Of a stretch of 64,000 nt of DNA, positions 1-8,608 are shown piece after piece. This stretch comes from Kuafuiihalomonas sp964473255 (GTDB lineage Bacteria; Myxococcota; Kuafuiibacteriia; Kuafuiibacteriales; Kuafuiibacteriaceae). A model generated the notes under the pieces. It was not told the origin of the DNA and did no database searches. It worked only from the letters and a program-made list of their open reading frames with translations. A program made the translations under genes and the position numbers. Position 1 is the first letter of the stretch. Each line of letters opens with the position of its first letter. The stretch covers positions 1 through 64,000 of the forward strand of contig CAYYOT010000012.1 in assembly GCA_964473255.1 (NCBI GenBank), in the 5' to 3' direction.

Positions 1-1165
1 TGCCGATGTCCTCGGCCACGTCGCGCTGGATGAGGGGCTTGAGGTGGCCGATGCCCTTGTCGAAGAAGTCTCGCTGAATCTTCAGAATGCTCTCCATCAC
101 CTTGTAAATCGTGCGCTGCCGCTGATGAATCGAGCGGATCAGCCACTGCGCCGAACGCAACTTATCTTGCACATACGACTTCGCCTCGCCGTTCATTCCG
201 TTGGCCAGTGCAGCTCGGTAGTACTTCGATACGCGAAGCATCGGCAGTCCGTCCTCGTTCAGGACGATGACGTATTCGTCCCCGACCTTGTGCACGTAGA
301 TGTCGGGTGTGATGTAGATCGAGTTCTGACCACCAAAGTTTCGGGCGGGCCGGGGGTCGAGCTTTTGGATCGTGCGCAAGGCCCGACCAACTTCCTCTAT
401 CGAGACCTCTTCCTTCTTGGCGATGGCCTGGAAGTTTCGCTTTTCGAGCTCCGGCATGTACCGCTGGATCATCTTGCGGGCCAACGGGTCGTCGACCTCC
501 TGATGGTCGAGCTGAACGAGGAGGCATTCCTCCAAGGACCGCGCCGCGACTCCGATCGGGTCGAGTCGCTGGACCGCGGACAACACGCGCTCGACGTGCG
601 AAACACAGACGTCGAGTCGGATCGCGATCTCCTCACACGGACGCGCGCCGTTCAGGAATCCTCGGTCATCGAGGGCACCGACGATCTCGAGCGCGATCCG
701 ACGATCGGCGTCGACCAGAGGGCTGAGGTTCAGCTGCCACTCCAGGTGCTGCTGAAGCGTCGCTTCTTCGCTGAGCGTCTGCTCGAGATTCGGCAGGTCC
801 TCGGTGGCGGTATTGCGAGGAGGACCCGATGGAGCCGAGGAGTTGTACGAATCGAGCCACTGCTGCCAATCGATCTCCCCGGCCGCCTCGTTGTCGCCCG
901 TGACCTCGCGCTGGCGGTCAGCCGGCAGAGCGTCCGAACTCTTGGGGTCGTCTCCCTGAATTCGGTGCTCTTCCTCGACGTCCTTCTCATCCGGCCGGAG
1001 CTCCTCCTCGAGAGCGGGATTCTGCTCGAGCTCCTGGTGGATCGCGTCCAGAAGCTCCATCCGTGAAAGCTGCAGCAGGCGAATCGCCTGCTGGAGCTTC
1101 GGGGTCATGACCAGCTGCTGCTGGAGCTTCAGATTCAGGGACTGCTTGAGCTCGAGCAACACCAT
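1..1165 (-). CDS. rpoN: RNA polymerase sigma-54 factor RpoN (3' end outside window)
   Basis: Sigma-54 directs core RNA polymerase to -24/-12 promoters and needs an AAA+ enhancer-binding protein to open DNA. The visible 388 residues start MVLLELKQSLNLKLQQQLVM and continue with TPKLQQAIRLLQLS, the Gln/Leu-rich region I that activators contact. A short acidic region II (about 45-85) and the core-binding region III follow, the latter containing the RPARNF stretch and the DIYVHKVGDEYV strand region. The C-terminal DNA-binding part and RpoN box lie beyond position 1, so the gene is cut by the window edge. It is the last visible gene of an lptA-lptB-rpoN string, an order common in proteobacteria. 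The ATG at 1165 was chosen because it gives the usual N-terminus; a GTG lies one codon upstream. Confidence 0.95.
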   Translation of the reverse strand, partial: MVLLELKQSLNLKLQQQLVMTPKLQQAIRLLQLSRMELLDAIHQELEQNPALEEELRPDEKDVEEEHRIQGDDPKSSDALPADRQREVTGDNEAAGEIDWQQWLDSYNSSAPSGPPRNTATEDLPNLEQTLSEEATLQQHLEWQLNLSPLVDADRRIALEIVGALDDRGFLNGARPCEEIAIRLDVCVSHVERVLSAVQRLDPIGVAARSLEECLLVQLDHQEVDDPLARKMIQRYMPELEKRNFQAIAKKEEVSIEEVGRALRTIQKLDPRPARNFGGQNSIYITPDIYVHKVGDEYVIVLNEDGLPMLRVSKYYRAALANGMNGEAKSYVQDKLRSAQWLIRSIHQRQRTIYKVMESILKIQRDFFDKGIGHLKPLIQRDVAEDIG

Positions 1166-1278
1166 CACCGTGCTACCACGGTGGAAGTGCACCAATCAAA
1201 GGGGAGAGTTCGGCTTGGCCCGATCCGTGCAAAAAACGAATTCTGGCCCGAACCATGCTTGACAGGGCGGGGGTTCCG

Positions 1279-2001
1279 TCAACGGCGTTGGGGATTCATG
1301 GGGTAGACCCCAGCCACATCTTCGCGGTTCATCACTTCGCCGGGTGACCCGCGAGCCACGATGCGACCCGCAGCTATCACGCAACATGAATTGCAGAGGC
1401 CCAGCGCTCGCTCGAAGGCGTGGTCGCTGATGAGGACGGCCCGCCCTTCGGTGAGCAGGCCGGCGAGATGGCGCTCGAGGTCGTTGGCGCCCCGCGGATC
1501 GAGTCCGGCGAAGGGTTCGTCGAGGAGGATGATCCGAGGGTCGGACGCCATGAGGCGCGCGAGCTCCGTCCGGCGCTGCTCGCCTCCGGAAATGCGGTCG
1601 GCGCGCTGACCCGCGATGGCCGGAAGCTCGAAGCGATGGAGCAGCTCGGCCGTCCGGTCGCCGACCTCACCTCGAGGCGCGATCAGCTCCACGGCCGACG
1701 CCACGTTGGCCTCTACCGTCAGACCCCGAAACACGCTGGGTGCCTGCGCGAGATAGCCCAGACCTCGCTGCGCTCGCCGGTGGAGGGGGAGACGCGTGAC
1801 GTCCAGCCCGTCCAGCTCGACCTGGCCCGAATCCACGCGGACGGCACCCGCGAGCATCTGCACCAGGGTCGTCTTCCCGGCTCCATTCGGCCCCAGGAGC
1901 GCCAGGGTCTCCCCTCCGCTCAACGAGAGGGACACGCCGTCCACCACCCGGCGACGGCCGCGTCGTTTGACGAGGCTCCGAGCCTCCAGCACGCATCGCA
2001 T
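1279..2001 (-). CDS. lptB: LPS export ABC transporter ATP-binding protein LptB
   Basis: This is the cytoplasmic ATPase that powers extraction of lipopolysaccharide from the inner membrane by LptFG and its passage over the LptC-LptA bridge. The 240-residue protein has the Walker A motif GPNGAGKTT at 37-45, the signature ISGGEQRR, the Walker B LLDEP and the H-loop histidine in SDHAF. Its start codon overlaps the lptA stop by one base (TGATG), so the two are translationally coupled. LptF and LptG are not in the window. The combination with lptA and rpoN makes LptB far more likely than a generic branched-chain amino-acid ATPase. Confidence 0.92.
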   Translation of the reverse strand: MRCVLEARSLVKRRGRRRVVDGVSLSLSGGETLALLGPNGAGKTTLVQMLAGAVRVDSGQVELDGLDVTRLPLHRRAQRGLGYLAQAPSVFRGLTVEANVASAVELIAPRGEVGDRTAELLHRFELPAIAGQRADRISGGEQRRTELARLMASDPRIILLDEPFAGLDPRGANDLERHLAGLLTEGRAVLISDHAFERALGLCNSCCVIAAGRIVARGSPGEVMNREDVAGVYPMNPQRR

Positions 2002-2492
2002 CAGGGGTACGGGCAGGGCCGAGCCAACTCGGATGGCCGATGAGCGCCGCGGTGCATCCGCACGCGGCTGGGCGAACCCATCATGCGTACGCGCTGGCCC
2101 CGGGAATCGATTTCGAGCGTGTCGGCGAAAAAGGTTGCGGACTCGGTCTGTACGACGACCGCTCCTTTCAGGCGTATCGTGCTCCCATCATAGAGGATCT
2201 TCTGGGCCTCGGCCGTGAGGTTCTTGCCGCGGCGCAAAACCGGTCGTTCGGTGCAGACCAAGGACGTCATGCGCTCCTGTTCGTAGTCGATGGCGATCCT
2301 GCCGCAGCAGACCCGAAGTTCCCCGTGACTGATGCGTACCTCGCCCTCGCCCCAGGCGCGGCCGGCCTCCAGGTCGAGCTCCAGCGGACCATCGACGTCG
2401 ATGTGCATCTCGGCCGAGTCGGCCGACCCGAGTCCCCAAAGAGCGGCGACCATGAGCCCCGCGCGGATGGTTCGGTTGGGCCGACGCATCAC
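2001..2492 (-). CDS. lptA: LPS transport periplasmic protein LptA (OstA-like)
   Basis: A periplasmic beta-jellyroll bridge protein for lipopolysaccharide transport. The 163 residues begin with a signal peptide ending near residue 27 (GLGSADSAE). A short OstA-type fold follows, with the repeating pattern of designated strands such as EGEVRISHGELRV, MTSLVCTERPVLRR, KILYDGSTIRLKGAV and ADTLEIDSRGQRVRM. It lies between an acyltransferase gene and lptB, overlapping each. Translation can start at GTG 2492, overlapping the upstream stop as GTGA, or at the next codon, ATG 2489. Family assignment rests on fold pattern plus context. Confidence 0.82.
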   Translation of the reverse strand: MMRRPNRTIRAGLMVAALWGLGSADSAEMHIDVDGPLELDLEAGRAWGEGEVRISHGELRVCCGRIAIDYEQERMTSLVCTERPVLRRGKNLTAEAQKILYDGSTIRLKGAVVVQTESATFFADTLEIDSRGQRVRMMGSPSRVRMHRGAHRPSELARPCPYP

Positions 2493-3307
2493 TCGTCACC
2501 CCAGCGATCGTGGATCCACACCCATTCGTCCGGGCTTTCGCGAATCCAGCCCCCGAGAATGTCGTTGCACCAGGCCATGATGGCCTCGGGTCGAATCGCA
2601 TCGCCCTCCCACCACCTCAACCGAATCGAGTGGCGGTCGGCGTGCCGGCGGATCCCAGCCACGACCAGCGGCCATCCATGCCGGAGGCTGACTCGAGCCG
2701 GTCCGAGGGGGGTCGGCGCCGCGCGGCCGAGAAACGGGAGGTCGACCGAGCGAACGTCGGTCCGCTGGTCGACGACGAAGCCCAGGGGGGAGCCGGAGGC
2801 GATCGCCCGCCGGAGCGAGACCCGGTCACCGCGGTCGGCGGTCTGGACGCCGTTCGCGGCGCGAACGTCGGCCCACCAGCGTCCGAGTCGAGGGTCCGAC
2901 AGCCCGCGGGCCACGACCACGGAGGGTCCGAGGACCGAGGCGAGTCGGACCGCCAGCAGCTCCCAGTTCCCGAGGTGGCCAGTAACCACCACCAGACCGG
3001 CGCGAGAACGACGCGCGAGCTCCTCAGCATCCTCGGCCGAGAGCTCCACGTGCGCGGGGTCGAAGCTTCGGGCCAGGCGCGCCATTTCAACGACCGAACG
3101 GCCGAGGTTTCGAAACATTCCGTCGACGACCTCCCGCGCTTGGGCGGGACCGAGCCCCAGTCGAGCCACCACCCGCATCTCGGCTCGGCGGCGGAGTCCC
3201 GGGGCTGCCCATCCCGCCCAGGAACCCACGGTCGAGCCGAGGGCCAATGCCCAGCCCGCCGGGAGATAGGGGGCGACCCCGGCCAGGCCGAGCGCCGACC
3301 GGCGCAC
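2489..3307 (-). CDS. Lipid A-type lysophospholipid acyltransferase (LpxL/HtrB family)
   Basis: Members of this family transfer a fatty acyl chain onto lipid A precursors at the inner membrane. The key HX4E catalytic motif is visible as GHLGNWELL (His111 and Glu116 when counted from the GTG at 3307), and a hydrophobic N-terminal segment (GVAPYLPAGWALALG) fits membrane association. Length is 272 residues from this start. An in-frame ATG at 3439 would add 44 low-complexity residues and overlap the upstream gene by 94 bases. The GTG at 3307 has a GGAG just upstream and is preferred. The downstream lptA gene supports a role in lipopolysaccharide assembly; which acyl position is modified cannot be read from the sequence. 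Confidence 0.85.
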   Translation of the reverse strand: MRRSALGLAGVAPYLPAGWALALGSTVGSWAGWAAPGLRRRAEMRVVARLGLGPAQAREVVDGMFRNLGRSVVEMARLARSFDPAHVELSAEDAEELARRSRAGLVVVTGHLGNWELLAVRLASVLGPSVVVARGLSDPRLGRWWADVRAANGVQTADRGDRVSLRRAIASGSPLGFVVDQRTDVRSVDLPFLGRAAPTPLGPARVSLRHGWPLVVAGIRRHADRHSIRLRWWEGDAIRPEAIMAWCNDILGGWIRESPDEWVWIHDRWGDE

Positions 3308-3345
3308 CAGGCTCCGTCGTAGACGTCGAAGGGCGACCGTCTTCC

Positions 3346-4065
3346 TTATCGAAGCCGGTACCGCAAGTGAGCCTGAGCCTCGTCCGCCAGCGGAGGTCGG
3401 CGTCCCGGTTCCAGCCATGCCTCGAGCCACTTCAGCCATGCTTTCGGCCAGTGGGCCAGCCGCTGAGGCTCGATTTCGGTCCGACCCACCCGCGCCAGCC
3501 GATGGATCCCGGCGCAGACCAGCACCGAGGATCCGTCCGAAGCCCGGGAAAGGCGCGCGGCGACCCGCTCGGCGTTCGGAGGCGCGACGGACTCGGTGCC
3601 GCGATCGGCCAGAGCTCGAATCTGCTCCGGCCCGAGGCGCAGCCGCAACCGGGCCATCGCATCCGCGCCGAGGGCCCCGGCCAGGTCCGCCATTTCGAAA
3701 AGACCGAGCTGCTCCAGCCAGCTTCGAGTCTCGTCGTAGGTCGCCACGACCATCCAGTCGGTCAGGCGCGGCGGGTCGAGCCGCGGTCGTTCGCCCCCCC
3801 GCGCTTCCCGGAGCTCGACCAGCGCCACGGTCAGCCTGGGCTCCTTGGACGGCCGGACCAGACGCGCGCGGGCATCGCCGATCCAGCGCCGTACACTCGT
3901 CGAGCCCAGATCGGACCGAACCACGCGCTCCAGCGCCAGCGCGAGAGCGTCGGAGTCAGCCCCGATCATGCGTCCGACGGTCCCCCGAGCGTCCGGCCCG
4001 AGTCGGCTGACCGCGAGACTGAGCAGCGTCCGGTACCGGTCACCGAGCCCATCCAGTGGGCTCAT
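3346..4065 (-). CDS. Hypothetical protein, possible type III secretion SctK-like adaptor
   Basis: I do not recognise a well-conserved domain. The 239-residue protein has no signal peptide or membrane segment and is rich in Arg, Ala and Leu. It contains Trp-rich helices (LAHWPKAWLKWLEAWLEPG near the C-terminus) and a helical repeat-like stretch ending LGPEQIRALADRG. Its ATG at 4065 overlaps the stop of the SctJ-like gene as ATGA, so the two are very probably made together. In many type III secretion operons the gene after sctJ encodes the poorly conserved cytosolic sorting-platform protein SctK, so a SctK-like role is inferred from position only. A longer reading frame reaching 4269 is an overlap artefact. 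Confidence 0.6.
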   Translation of the reverse strand: MSPLDGLGDRYRTLLSLAVSRLGPDARGTVGRMIGADSDALALALERVVRSDLGSTSVRRWIGDARARLVRPSKEPRLTVALVELREARGGERPRLDPPRLTDWMVVATYDETRSWLEQLGLFEMADLAGALGADAMARLRLRLGPEQIRALADRGTESVAPPNAERVAARLSRASDGSSVLVCAGIHRLARVGRTEIEPQRLAHWPKAWLKWLEAWLEPGRRPPLADEAQAHLRYRLR

Positions 4066-4820
4066 GCCGTGACCAAGTCGTTCATCGAGGCATGACGGCG
4101 GCGGCGAAGGCGAAGACCCGCCGCCAGGCAGACCCCACCTGCTCCGAGCAGCCCCAGTCCGATGAGCATGGCGATCGTCCGCCACCGGTGCGGGGCGGCT
4201 GCCTCGAGGGCTTGGTTCGGAGCCGGCGCGGAGCGAACGAACAGGGATCCGGGGCGCTCGACGATCCACACGGCTACGGGGGCTGATGCATCCCCCGACA
4301 ACTTGGCCTGCACGAAGGCCCGGACGTGTTCTTCGGCAACCGGAGGGGAGTCGGCCCGAACGACGAGAAATACGGCGGCCGACGAGGCGTGAGGCCGCCC
4401 TAGTCCGACCGCCGCTTCGGGCAGCGAAAGGGCGACACCCACGTCGATGACGCCGGGCAGAGCGGCAAGAGCGTTGGCCAGGTCGCCCTCGAAGGCCACG
4501 ACTTGCTGCAGCCTTTCCTGCGCCGGAGTGAGCACCATCGCCCCGGAGTCGACGAGGTCGCGGCTGGAAAGGGCCGGCTCTCGAGGGAGGTTTCTCGCTT
4601 CCAGAACCTGGAGAGCGACCATCGCGTCCGTCGCGCTCACCGCGACATCGAAGCGGACGTCCCGTGATTCACGGCTCCGGATCTTGGTTGCTTCGACACC
4701 CGCTTCAGCGAGGGCTACCACGAGTCCGTTGGCGGCTCGTTCGGTCTGCTCGTGAGCGACGCGGACGGGACGGCAGCTGGCCAGCGCGGTGAGGACGACG
4801 AGGAGCCACCGGGCATGCAC
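4062..4820 (-). CDS. Type III secretion inner-membrane ring lipoprotein, SctJ/YscJ/FliF-N family
   Basis: SctJ (YscJ/PrgK) forms the inner ring of the injectisome basal body. The 252 residues start with a lipoprotein signal ending in the lipobox LASC (Cys16). The YscJ/FliF ring-building fold follows: the segment ANGLVVALAEAGVEATKIRS, the ARNLPRE turn, the DLVDSGAMVLTPAQERLQQV helix and the LPGVIDVGVALSLPE strand. A single C-terminal transmembrane segment (about 215-238) and a basic cytosolic tail complete it. The lipoprotein signal argues for SctJ rather than flagellar FliF. No other secretion-system component (ATPase, export gate, secretin) is in the window. It sits directly downstream of rpsN and upstream of lipopolysaccharide genes. 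Confidence 0.8.
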   Translation of the reverse strand: MHARWLLVVLTALASCRPVRVAHEQTERAANGLVVALAEAGVEATKIRSRESRDVRFDVAVSATDAMVALQVLEARNLPREPALSSRDLVDSGAMVLTPAQERLQQVVAFEGDLANALAALPGVIDVGVALSLPEAAVGLGRPHASSAAVFLVVRADSPPVAEEHVRAFVQAKLSGDASAPVAVWIVERPGSLFVRSAPAPNQALEAAAPHRWRTIAMLIGLGLLGAGGVCLAAGLRLRRRRHASMNDLVTA

Positions 4821-4896
4821 GAGCCACGGTGTAGCACCGGGCGGAGGAGGACCGTAGGGTCGGGTCCGCGAACTTCGTTCGGCGGGGAGGGGCTGG

Positions 4897-5202
4897 CTAC
4901 CAGGAGGCCTTCTTCAGGCCGGCGATCTCGCCGTTGTTCCCCAGCTCGCGGAGCGCCACGCGGGATAGCTCGAACTTGCGGTAGAAGCCGCGGGGCCGAC
5001 CCGTGAGACGACACCGGTTGCGAATTCGCGTTCGGCTCGAATCGCGGGGGAGTTTCTGGAGCTTTTCGACCGCTTCCAGCTTCTTTTCCTCGGGCTGGTT
5101 CGGGTCGGCAACGATGGCCTTCAGCGCGGCTCGCTTCGCCGCATATCGGACCACGACGGCTTGGCGCTGGCGGTTGCGCGCGATCTTCGACTTCTTGGCC
5201 AT
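4897..5202 (-). CDS. rpsN: 30S ribosomal protein S14 (zinc-independent type)
   Basis: uS14 binds 16S rRNA in the head of the small subunit. The 101-residue protein starts MAKKSKIARNRQRQ and ends with the typical RCRLTGRPRGFYRKF and GEIAGLKKASW. Only one cysteine is present, so this is the C-minus form without the CXXC...CXXC zinc site. The gene is alone, not within a large ribosomal-protein operon. The ATG at 5202 gives the canonical N-terminus; the in-frame ATG at 5277 would add 25 unrelated residues. Confidence 0.95.
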   Translation of the reverse strand: MAKKSKIARNRQRQAVVVRYAAKRAALKAIVADPNQPEEKKLEAVEKLQKLPRDSSRTRIRNRCRLTGRPRGFYRKFELSRVALRELGNNGEIAGLKKASW

Positions 5203-5348
5203 GGCGAGCGCGACGGGATAGGCGAAAGCGCCCGAGCTGTAAAGGCCTTTGACGCACCCCAGCCTCGGCTTCGGCATTTACCCTTAAAGACCGCTCCGGA
5301 TGCGCGGACCCGTCTTCGTTCGAGCCACGGTCGTGCGAGGCTCCTGCC

Positions 5349-6209
5349 ATGAGGCTCAGCGCGGTCTTGGGAAATCGGCAGCGGTTGGATGGAGGGGCCA
5401 TGTTCGGCAACGCCCCCAAGGCCCTTTGGCAGCGTTGGGCGGCGGCCGACGATGCCAATCGGATCGATCTCGCCTGCCGTACTCTTTTGGTCGAAGACGG
5501 CGAGCAGCGCATTCTCTTCGAGACCGGAATCGGAGCCTTCTTTTCTCCGGAGCTGAAGGAGCGCTTCGGGGTCATGGACGAGGACCACGTGCTGTTGGAC
5601 GGTCTGGTGGCTCTCGGGCTGAGCCATGAAGACATCGACGTCGTGGTCCTTTCCCACCTTCACTTCGACCACGCCGGCGGACTCCTATCGGCCTACAGCC
5701 CCGATGAGCCACCGCATCTTCTGTTTCCCGGAGCCCGTTTCGTCGTCTCCCGCGGCGCGTGGGAGCGGGCGCAGTCTCCGCATCCGCGGGACAAGGCCAG
5801 CTTCATTCCCGAGCTGAATGAGCAGCTCGCCGCGTCGGGGCGCATGGAGCTCGTGGAGGGCGAGCGCTCGGAGGTGCTCGGCGACCTGGTTCGGTTTCAT
5901 CGCTCGGACGGCCACACGCCTTCCATGATGCTGGCCGAGATAGAGACCAGCCTCGGGCCCATCGTCTTCGCGGCCGACCTCATCCCCGGTGTCCCGTGGG
6001 TGCGCACGGCCATCACCATGGGCTACGACCGTTATCCGGAGCTATTGGTCGACGAGAAGACGACGCTCTTGAACGACCTCTTGGCCCGCGACGGACGACT
6101 CTTCTTCACGCACGACCCGGAATGGGCGCTGTCGGCGCTCGGCACGGACGACAAGGGACGGGTCGTTGCCCAGGACCCGATGCCGACGCTCGAGCGCCTC
6201 GAAGTCTAG
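5349..6209 (+). CDS. MBL-fold metallo-hydrolase
   Basis: A metallo-beta-lactamase-fold hydrolase of 286 residues with the di-zinc motif HLHFDH at 103-108. Later metal ligands are plausible in the GHTPSMM and FAADLIPG segments. The overall layout (an N-terminal region naming acquired hydrolysable ligand, ETGIGAFF; VVLSHLHFDHAGG) resembles the lactonase/quinolone-degradation branch of the superfamily, but the substrate cannot be stated. No signal peptide is seen, so it is probably cytosolic. It is divergent from rpsN and its stop overlaps the end of hemB by four bases. Confidence 0.85.
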   Translation: MRLSAVLGNRQRLDGGAMFGNAPKALWQRWAAADDANRIDLACRTLLVEDGEQRILFETGIGAFFSPELKERFGVMDEDHVLLDGLVALGLSHEDIDVVVLSHLHFDHAGGLLSAYSPDEPPHLLFPGARFVVSRGAWERAQSPHPRDKASFIPELNEQLAASGRMELVEGERSEVLGDLVRFHRSDGHTPSMMLAEIETSLGPIVFAADLIPGVPWVRTAITMGYDRYPELLVDEKTTLLNDLLARDGRLFFTHDPEWALSALGTDDKGRVVAQDPMPTLERLEV

Positions 6210-7192
6210 CCCTCGGAGCGAAGCCACCGAGCCGCGTCCAAAGCGTAGTAGGTGAGAATGACCGAGGCCCCCGCCCGTCGGATCGCGGTCAGGCTCTCCA
6301 GCACGACGCGGGGCTCGTCGAGCCAACCCTTGTCGGAGGCGGCCTTGAGCATCGCGTACTCGCCGCTGACCTGATAGGCCGCGATGGGCCGGTCGCCGAG
6401 TTCGTACAGGTCGCGGATCACATCGAGATAGGGACCGGCTGGCTTGACCATCAGCACGTCGGCCCCCTCGGCGGCATCGAGCCGAGCCTCGCGGTGCGCC
6501 TCGCGCCGATTGGCGGGGTCCATCTGGTACGTTTTCTTGTCGCCGGACTTGGGCGCGGAATCGAGCGCGTCGCGAAACGGCCCATAGAAGCCCGAGGCGT
6601 ACTTCGCAGTGTAGGACATGATGCTGACGTCGGTGTACCCGTCGTCGTCGAGGGCGGCGCGAATGGCACCGACTCGACCGTCCATCATGTCCGAGGGAGC
6701 GATCACGTCCGCCCCGGCGGCGGCTTGCGTCAGCGCCTGACGGCAGAGAACGTCGACGGTCTCGTCGTTCAGGATCTTGCCACCCTCGACGATGCCGTCG
6801 TGTCCGTCCGACGAGTACGGGTCGAGCGCCACGTCGGTCACCAGGGTCAGTTCGGGAAAGCGTTCACGCAGCGCGCGGAGAAGCCGGGGAACGAGGCCGT
6901 CCGGGTTGGCCGCTTCACGGCCATCCGCGGTCTTGAGGGCCCCGTCGATCGCCGGGAACAAAACCATCGCGCCCACCCCCAGACCGAGCGCTTCTTCGGC
7001 TTTACGGAGCAATTGGTCGTGACCAAGTCGCGCCTGCCCAGGCATGGACGCGATCGGCTGGGCGTCTTCGCGGTCATGGACGAAGACCGGAAGCACGAAG
7101 TGCTCGGGCCCGACGGTCGTTTCTCGAGCCCAAGCACGTAGGACGGGGCTCTTGCGATTCCGGCGGGGCCGCTCAGGAAGGCGGAGGACCAT
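6206..7192 (-). CDS. hemB: Delta-aminolevulinic acid dehydratase (porphobilinogen synthase) HemB
   Basis: Condenses two 5-aminolevulinate molecules to porphobilinogen, the first common step of tetrapyrrole synthesis. The protein is 328 residues, the normal family length, and starts with the typical RPRRNRKSPVLRAWARET. Both Schiff-base lysine regions are present (SYTAKYASGFYGPFRDA and VLMVKPAGPYLD). The usual three-cysteine zinc site is replaced by DVALDPYSSDGHDGI, which marks the magnesium/potassium-type enzyme. Other haem genes are not adjacent. Its start region overlaps nothing if pepQ begins at 7290. Confidence 0.95.
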   Translation of the reverse strand: MVLRLPERPRRNRKSPVLRAWARETTVGPEHFVLPVFVHDREDAQPIASMPGQARLGHDQLLRKAEEALGLGVGAMVLFPAIDGALKTADGREAANPDGLVPRLLRALRERFPELTLVTDVALDPYSSDGHDGIVEGGKILNDETVDVLCRQALTQAAAGADVIAPSDMMDGRVGAIRAALDDDGYTDVSIMSYTAKYASGFYGPFRDALDSAPKSGDKKTYQMDPANRREAHREARLDAAEGADVLMVKPAGPYLDVIRDLYELGDRPIAAYQVSGEYAMLKAASDKGWLDEPRVVLESLTAIRRAGASVILTYYALDAARWLRSEG

Positions 7193-7289
7193 GCCCCACG
7201 GTTCCCCGTCCGCCGGCGGGGATCAACTCTGGATGGACGACGAACGCCCTTACCTTGACCGGTCCGCAGACGACGGCCATCGTCTCGCC

Positions 7290-8606
7290 ATGGACCCCGC
7301 GTCCGCCTACCGGGAGCACGTGGCTGCGGTCACCGACGAAATCGCAAGCATCCTGTCGAGGCACGGCTACGACCGCCTGGTCATCCACTCCGGTGCCCTC
7401 CAGCCCAAGAGCCTCTTCGACGATCAGGACTGGCCGTTCTCGCCGCTGGCGTTCTTTGCGTACCTGGCCCCCCTGAGCTGGCCCGACTGCTTCGTGGTCT
7501 TTGAACCCGGTCGTCCAACCCGGCTCTATGCCCTCGAGACGGGTTCGTTTTGGGAGCGGCTCCCCGAGCCCGACTGGGAACTGCTGGCGTCGGCGCTCGA
7601 AGTCCACCGCATCGACGACATCGACCACGTGGGCGCGGTTGGCTGGCATGGGCGCACCGTCTTCATCGGCAATGCCCCTCGCGAGGGTTTCATGACCCCG
7701 TCCATGGAGCTGAATGCTCCCATGATCGTTGATGACCTGCACGAGCTTCGTACGATCAAGAGCGCCTGGGAGGTCGACTGCATCAGCCGGGCCAGTCTGC
7801 GGGCGACCCGCGGCCACCTCGCCGCGGCCCGGGCCTTCGAAGAGGGGAATCGGTCCGAGCTCGCGATTCACCTGGCGTACCTGGCCGCAACCGAGCAAGA
7901 CGACGCCGACTGCCCCTACAAGAACATCGTGGCGCTCGGCCGAAACGGAGCGACCCTGCACCACGTCACGTACGCGCACGAGCCCGAGGCGGAGTCGATG
8001 CTCATCGACGCCGGAGCGCGCACGAACGGGTACTGCTCCGACATCACGCGGACCTATGCCGCCCCCGGAGACGGCGACGCTCGAGCTCGGTTCGCAAACC
8101 TGATCGACGCCATGGAGCGCCTGCAGCTGCGCATCATCGGCCAGATCGAACCCGGGCTCGCCTACGAGGCGCTCCACGACCGGGCGCACATCGAGCTCGG
8201 CCAGCTTCTCGTCGAGTCCGGGCTCGTGACCTGCACGGCCGAATCGGCGGTGGATCAGGGGATCACGCGCGTCTTTCTGCCCCACGGCCTCGGCCACCAT
8301 CTCGGCATCCAAGTGCACGACGTCGCCGGTCTTCCGCGAGAGCCGCGAACCGAAAACCGCTTCCTGCGCAATACTCGCACCATCGCGCCGGGTCAGGTCT
8401 TCACGATCGAACCCGGACTCTACTTCATCGAGCCGCTGCTCGACGTGCTGAAGAGCGACGCTGCCGGTCGCGACGTCGACTGGACCGAGGTTTCGGCCCT
8501 CGTCCCGTTCGGCGGCATTCGCATCGAGGACGACATCCTCGTGCTTCCCGAGGGGAGCGACCCGCGCGTGCGGAACCTGACCCGCGAGGCCTTCGCTCGG
8601 ACCTGA
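7290..8606 (+). CDS. pepQ: Xaa-Pro dipeptidase PepQ (M24 family)
   Basis: A cytosolic di-manganese peptidase that cleaves dipeptides with C-terminal proline. The 438 residues match E. coli PepQ in length and throughout in motif order. Examples are HSGALQPKSLFDDQDWPF near the N-terminus, the metal ligands in LIDAGARTNGYCSDITRTY, HGLGHHLGIQVHDVAG, IEPGLYFIEPLL and FGGIRIEDDI. The ATG at 7290 gives an N-terminus (MDPASAYREHVAAVTDE) that aligns with the family; upstream in-frame starts run into hemB on the other strand and are unlikely. Confidence 0.93.
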   Translation: MDPASAYREHVAAVTDEIASILSRHGYDRLVIHSGALQPKSLFDDQDWPFSPLAFFAYLAPLSWPDCFVVFEPGRPTRLYALETGSFWERLPEPDWELLASALEVHRIDDIDHVGAVGWHGRTVFIGNAPREGFMTPSMELNAPMIVDDLHELRTIKSAWEVDCISRASLRATRGHLAAARAFEEGNRSELAIHLAYLAATEQDDADCPYKNIVALGRNGATLHHVTYAHEPEAESMLIDAGARTNGYCSDITRTYAAPGDGDARARFANLIDAMERLQLRIIGQIEPGLAYEALHDRAHIELGQLLVESGLVTCTAESAVDQGITRVFLPHGLGHHLGIQVHDVAGLPREPRTENRFLRNTRTIAPGQVFTIEPGLYFIEPLLDVLKSDAAGRDVDWTEVSALVPFGGIRIEDDILVLPEGSDPRVRNLTREAFART

Positions 8607-8608
8607 GT

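Noticed and set aside
44..1066. Long open plus-strand frame of about 340 codons opposite rpoN
   Set aside because: It is antisense to a clear sigma-54 gene and its translation has no domain; long antisense frames are expected at this GC content.
4066..4269. Extended N-terminus of the SctK-like gene
   Set aside because: It overlaps the SctJ-like gene on the same strand; the ATG at 4065 forms a clean ATGA junction.
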